Assembly: GCA_000310025.1 (NCBI GenBank)
Contig: FN649743.1
Coordinates: forward strand, 4,092,807 to 4,156,806
Reading direction: 5' to 3'
DNA from: Ectocarpus siliculosus
Lineage: Eukaryota; Sar; Phaeophyceae; Ectocarpales; Ectocarpaceae
DNA: 64,000 nucleotides
Below the pieces are notes generated by a model, which saw only the letters and a program-made list of their open reading frames with translations, had not been told where the DNA came from and searched no databases. Each line of letters begins with the position of its first letter. Position 1 is the stretch's first letter. Shown piece after piece: positions 48,818-64,000 of this stretch. Made by a program: the position numbers and the translations under genes.

Positions 48818-51800
48818 CTAGCCCTGCCAAATCTTGTCGAACTCTGCCACCACCGCAGCAGCGTGTTCGTGTCTGTTTTGCTTGGGGACCGTTGGAGTGT
48901 ACCGGCTCTCTCGGAGCCACAGCTGCGCGATCCACTTGTCCTGTTCCGCCCCCGGTCTAACCACCTGCCGAGCACGTTCGAAGGGAAAACATGCTGTCAT
49001 TGATGGCATGAGCGAGGCTCACAGCTTTCCCCTCACCGTTGTTGGACCAGAGCTATACGCACTGCGTCTTCAACTCCACATTCTACCTTTTAAAGATTCG
49101 TGATTCCTCCGTGAAAATCCGCGAATCCTACCAACTCGAAAACGGGAGAGCAGCGGGGTCTGCTGCACTTTCATTGGCTGCTTCAGCAACCGCTGTGCAC
49201 CTCCTTCCTGGTCTGGACGCGACCACCACATACATTGTGCATACACAGGGTCGTACACCCAACCTCAACATAAACTGTAAGCGGGGTTACATGCGCTATA
49301 TCAAGTTACCCCTTACCTCCCCAGCGTGTAGCGTTCGGATGTCGAAAGGGCAGTCCGGGGCACCCCCCAAGGACGGGAAGAACAGCAGAGCGGACCCCTG
49401 AAGGGGTGGAGCAGGAAGCCAGCCAAGTGAGGGCGGTTTTGGGTCGGTCAGGTCGACGTAGACGGGAACGCAAAGGAGAGCGCTGATCGGAGGGAGTGAT
49501 GGTTTGGTCAAAAACATCGGCGTCGGGGGACAGAGCGACTTCTTGGGGAGTTAGTTTGACCAATGAGGGTGTTGCTGAATATCTATATAAACGAGGCCCT
49601 TCACCCCGCAGGCGTGATACTTGAAGCGTTCCCACTGATTGGTCGCCTGGCTCGCTGGTTTCATAATTTGCACTACGCAGCACACCCGCAGACAAGACAC
49701 GTCGCACTTACAAAGCCATGCCACGATACACTCTTGGCAAGGTGCCGGGTCCAATACAAGGGAATCGGCCCTTAACATAGACACAGAAGTGGAGGGCGCG
49801 GGTGCTCTTTCACCTCCGTCAGGTTTCGAAAGGCCAGAGTGAGCACGCCATGCGGAGCATCCAGCGGCCCCCTCATATCACCTGGTACCACAAACCGAGA
49901 CACTCCTAAGATCGATGCCACCACCCAAACACACCACCACCACCACCACCACCACCGCACACGCCGACCAACCTTACGGGGACGAACACGAAGAGGCCCC
50001 AGGTCTCGAAACGCCGTCGCCCCGCCGTCCCCCTCGGGCATCTCCGTGAGATACACCAGCAGGGTGGCGATCCTCTGCCCCCCCCTGGAGGCCAGGTCGG
50101 GGGCCGGTGGCAGCGCGTCCAAGTGCCAGGTGAACTTCTCCCCCGGGCGATACCGCACCTTGAGGGAGGCGGGTTGTTGTTACCGAGGGCGTTCCACGGA
50201 ACGTACTGTACGGGTTAAAACCGTGTCAGGTCAAGACGGGTCAGGTCCGTTCGACCCGGCTGAACCCGTGCATCAGAGACCGCACGAATCCGCGAGGTTT
50301 GGTTCGGCAGCATAGATAGGTGACGGACAGACCCTGACCTGGTGACCCACCAAACATTTCATCCTTGCCGACCTGAACGGACGTACGTAGCCCGTTCCAA
50401 ACGAAACACAAATTCTGCCGAAAGAACCTGAAGAAAACACGGAACGGCGAAAAGAAAACCGGCCCTTTTCCGCTTGTCCTGATCATGATGTCATGGGCAA
50501 GAAACCGTTTTTTCCTTTGCAGAAACACGCTTTGCTCGACATAAAAACAGGTTGACTTGGTCTTACTCACCGTCTCACCATAGAGCAGCGGTTAAATCAC
50601 AAAGAGCACACTTTTATATAAAGACCCCGTCCACCCGGCCTGCTGCTTTCAGCAACAGGCGCAGGGCAGAGTGTGGCAACCTGGGTGTTGCTTGCGATTT
50701 CTTCACTTTGCCGGCTCATTTTTCACCGTTGCGACCCCCTTCTTTGACCACCACCTGTCGAAAGTTAGACGAGCTCAACATCATAGATATGACCAATCCG
50801 AAAGAATTAGCGTGTCGGAGGCCCTGTTGCTCTACTGCTGCGTGGTGCCGTGGATTTGCGTTGCTGTCCCCGACCACAAACAGGCCACCCTCATATTGCA
50901 TATTTTCAAACGGCAGTTTCACGAGGTGGCACACATCTCTCACACACACCATATTGAGCAGCACCCGACCCCCAATACCCACGAAGCAGCACAGTGCCGG
51001 GGGTGAGTACCATACAGACAGCCGAGCCGAAGAAATCAGCGCGTTGGAGGCCTTGGTACTGCTGCTGTACTCATTCTACGGTTTCTGAGTTTGTCATGTG
51101 TGATTGAGAAAGAACCCCAGGCATCAACAACAGCAGTTGAAGGCGAGGGGACCATGCAGTGTCTCGGGTTGGACCGACAACGGACCGAACTCAGCTTCCC
51201 CCGCTTGTCTATCCCCACAATTGACCTGTAAGTGCGTCTGGCAGGTCTTGCAAGCGTTCTCAGTGATGTTACACCGCCCGCGGTGGGCCTGCCCGATCCT
51301 TCTGTCAAATACCCGATCGGTGAATGCAGCAGCCCCCACCAAAAAGCTGCTCGCTATTTTCACGGATCGGGGAGAACGCCTCCATCTGTTTGCACGGAAA
51401 ACCGGAAACGGTTATTCTTCCGTGAATTACTTTCATCGATTGGAACAGGCCTTAACCCGAGCTTCAGCCCTCCTTGACCCGGCGAAACCGAAGTTGTGAG
51501 TGATTCGCCAGCCACGAGTCAGACATTACTCGACCCGTGGGGAAATCCCGGGCATTACCGCATACCGTCCCGTATTTGACCGTCCGTAAAACCGATGGGT
51601 CACCCGCCCACTCGGTTCGGCGTATACATCAAGGACCACATCATCCACACTGGCAGTTTCACTCCATCTTGAAGAGGGGTTTCGAGCCACGTTTCGAAAG
51701 AGCACGTGACGGCAGCATCGTGACCGCGTGCCATTGGAGTCAAAACGAAAACTCAACATTTCATGAGAGCAAGCCGCCATCCTTACCGTCTGCGCCTCTT

Positions 51801-53095
51801 CCCATCGCCCCTCTTCGAATGGAACTCCCACCAGGGCGGAGGCCTTCGCCATCAGCTCCGGTACCGCCGAAAACCGGTGGAACCAAGTGGTGGACGTTCG
51901 CTGTTGGCGAACGCGATGGATTGAAGGGGGGGGGGGGGCAGGGGTACTCATGTCGTACTCGCTAGACCATTGACCTCGCATCCCTACAAAGCCGGGACAG
52001 ATTGAAGGGGTGGGGGTGCGGGGTGTATTCGCTCACAACTTACTTCTGCAAGGTGTTGGACCGCCGTGCATGCACAGTCTGACACAAGGTGACATACCGC
52101 CCTCGTAGCATAGCCGATGCTGCCAACAAGAACCTTGATGTTACAGTACCGTGAAGAACACAAATTTGGTGCCCACAGCCGTACATGAGCAACTGAGCGG
52201 CGCAATGCGAACGGTGCCCGAACCAGCCTAAGAGCGATATCCGGCTGGCTGCGGCAAGAGACGGTCTATTCCAAACGTGGCTAAGGATTTTCTCAACGCA
52301 GCTGTAATCCATGATTACGTTTGCATATGGAGGATACACACCTCGCGTCTCATGCTAAGCGAAATATTATCCAGCGCACGAAAACCTCACGTTGTATACC
52401 GTTCCAAGCCTCTCTCACAGCCAGGAGAGGTTGGCTCGTCCTTACCTGAGCCACGGCGTCCACGTCGGCACCCAGCGTGGCGCTCCGCTGCATGTGCGGC
52501 CCGCTCCCCGTCGCCGCCGCAGCAGCCCCCGCCCCCGCCCCCGACGTTACGGCAGCCGGCGGCGGCGGCGAAACGGACCTGGAGATGTACTCGTCGCACT
52601 CCTCGTCGGTGAAGAAGTCGCTGACGCCGATGACGGGCGGCTCAGCGTGCAGGAGGCGGAGGCCTGGGAACAGCAGCCGGCTTTTTGCGGCGGTGCCGTC
52701 GCCGCCTTCCTTCTTCTCCCCGCCGCCCGCCGCCGCCGCCGCCGCCGCCGGTCCCCCTGAAGAAGAGGAGGACCCCATCAGAGCCGCATCACCGGCTTCG
52801 CCGTCCGCGCCGTAGTACTCGGGGTCGAGGAGCCGCCGGCCGCCCGCGAACTCCTGGAGGCCGTGCCGCCCTCGGATGCACTCGAGGACCTGCGGCGGCA
52901 AGGCTTCCTGCTGGCCCCGCTCGCTGGCCGGGATGCCGCCGGCGGGCAGGTCGAAGACGTCGACCCCCATGATGGACTTGAGGGTGTCCGGGGAGAGGGG
53001 CGGGAACGTGGCGAAGTCGTCGTCGGGGAGCTGCCCGCCCCGCGCTGCTGCCGCTGCTGGAGCAGCAGCAGGGCGCGCTGTTGGTTGTCGCTCCG

Positions 53096-53126
<31 letters not shown>

Positions 53127-53657
53127 TGGTTCGCCGGTCTTCGCTGCCGCTGCTGTTGTTGTCGTGGCGGAGGCACTGCCGAATCCACCACCTCCGCTAC
53201 TACGGCCGCCGCTGCTAGCTTTCTTTTTCTTCGCTCTCTTGGTCTTGCTCTTAGAAGCAGCCAGCGCCGTAGGAACGGGTCGGGAACGGCGGCCGCTCAA
53301 CCTACTGATGCTGCTGCTGCTGCGGCGGCGGCTTGGCTGGAAGCACCAAGAAGTTGCAGTACCGCCAACAGACCACGGGGCGGCGCCAACTCCGCCGGTT
53401 CGCGCGCTGGCGCCGCTCTCTGGCGGACGTGGTGACATGACGGCGAATGCAACCGAGAGAGGACTGGGGCGTTGGTGCCGATGCTGTGTGCCTGACGGCT
53501 CATGATGTTTCATGAAACATGATGCTCGATGTTGCTGTGCCGAGCGTTGTCGGCGAGGTTCAGCTGTCCTGGTCGGGTGCGACGGCCCTACCGCCATCGC
53601 GGCCACCATCCCGCACAAGAGCATGGATCGGGTGGGAGAGGGCGCTGAGAGCGGCAT
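48818..53657 (-). CDS. Prolyl 4-hydroxylase-type 2OG-Fe(II) dioxygenase, 5 exons
   Basis: P4H-alpha-like enzymes hydroxylate peptidyl proline using Fe(II), 2-oxoglutarate and O2, often in the secretory pathway. Exons in transcript order, all phase 0: 53657-52446, 51900-51787, 50158-49973, 49397-49317, 48964-48818; 579 residues. The catalytic half begins with PPVIGVSDFFTDEECDEYI, then RTSTTWFHRF, VRYRPGEKFTWHLDAL (His454 and Asp456 bind iron), GGQRIATLLVYLTEMPEGDGG, LRVRPRKGSALLFF, RTLHAGE (His528, iron) and DKWIAQLWL (Lys541, 2OG). All four key residues are present. The first 300 residues are basic, Ser/Ala/Gln-rich and disordered, including a ten-Gln run. A short hydrophobic stretch (SMLLCGMVAAMAVG) near the start could be a weak signal or transit sequence. 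Substrate unknown. Head to head with PRP43. Confidence 0.9.
51928..51995 (-). repeat. Splice-adjacent repeat, sense with respect to the P4H gene, before its exon 2
   Basis: On the plus strand: G-rich GGGGGGGGGCAGGGGTACTC, CGCTAGACCATTGACCTCGC, ATCCCTACAAAGCCGGGAC. Relative to the minus-strand P4H transcript it is a sense copy whose C-rich end lies about 27 bp before the acceptor at 51902-51901. Confidence 0.85.
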
Positions 53658-54072
53658 GGCAATCACACGCCTATGATGGGTAGGGTAAAAAGGCAGAGCA
53701 GAGAAAGCTTCCCACTGCTGTGCTGCTGTGCGCTGGCTGCGCGTGTTGCATGTTGCAACGTTGACTTTTGGGGCCCCACAAGCTGGACTTTATGGAAATA
53801 CCTCCCACTATATTGCCATCTGTGTACCCCCCGGCAGTCGCTGCCGCGCTGCTGACGGCAACCAAGGACACACAACAGCGGCTAGAGAGGGAGAGCGCGA
53901 AGCAAAGGGGAGAAAGCGGGAGAGAAGAATACATGAAAGTATAAGATCCTTCGACAGCAGCTTGGTGTTGATCTGAATCTATCCACAGGGGGAGGAAGCC
54001 GTGGGAGGGAAGGGAGGTCTTGTTGAGTGGATTTCCCTGGGGCTAACAACAACAGCAGCAGCGGCGAGCGCG
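53658..54072. promoter_or_regulatory. Shared 5' region of the divergent P4H and PRP43 genes
   Basis: 415 bp between the two start codons. It includes CTGTGCTGCTGTGCGCTGG near 53720 and CAACAACAGCAGCAG just before the PRP43 start. No TATA element was recognised; bidirectional promoter activity is inferred from the geometry only. Confidence 0.4.
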
Positions 54073-63987
<9,915 letters not shown>

Positions 63988-64000
63988 TGAGGACGGGGCG

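Noticed and set aside
52685-53505. Plus-strand open frames rich in Leu, Arg and Cys
   Set aside because: They are antisense to the low-complexity first exon of the P4H gene.

Overview
The window looks like nuclear DNA of a multicellular stramenopile, most likely a brown alga close to Ectocarpus. The grounds are GC-rich exons cut by many 0.3-1.5 kb introns with pyrimidine-rich 3' ends, a single-exon ankyrin gene, long homopolymer and GTT/CAG tracts, and eukaryotic-only families throughout. No organism name can be proved from the sequence alone. Exon structures below were built by hand from protein-family similarity plus splice-site phase; nearly all joins keep frame.

Layout. 135-8500 (+): a nine-exon SMP-30/gluconolactonase-type lactonase with an N-terminal membrane anchor. 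9204-8857 (-): a small SHAQKYF-class MYB protein. 12187-18081 (+): a CWC21/SRRM2-type spliceosomal SR protein ending in a long serine tract. 21973-20579 (-): an intronless ankyrin-repeat protein. 22360-38472 (+): a very large type III phosphatidylinositol 4-kinase, beta type, preceded by PH and degenerate FYVE modules. 40934-47283: a Ty1/copia LTR retrotransposon with almost identical LTRs, internally rearranged. 53657-48818 (-): a prolyl 4-hydroxylase-type 2OG-Fe(II) dioxygenase. 54073-63986 (+, runs off the window): the DEAH-box helicase PRP43/DHX15. Two gene pairs are head to head with about 0.4 kb between start codons (ankyrin/PI4K and P4H/PRP43).

The genes do not form one pathway. Two (CWC21/SRRM2 and PRP43) act in the spliceosome, at activation/catalysis and at lariat-spliceosome disassembly. 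PI4K makes PI4P, normally at Golgi membranes.

The most striking pattern lies in the introns. A short dispersed repeat with a tRNA-D-arm-like core and a C-rich end occurs about a dozen times, always inside introns and always with its C-rich end facing the nearest exon: sense copies sit just upstream of acceptors, antisense copies just downstream of donors. It behaves like an introner-like element or a SINE with a strong splice-site bias. Three introns use GC-AG ends with a shared AG|GCAAG donor, two PI4K introns contain tandem copies of their own exon-donor junction, and three related TIR elements (MITEs) are present.
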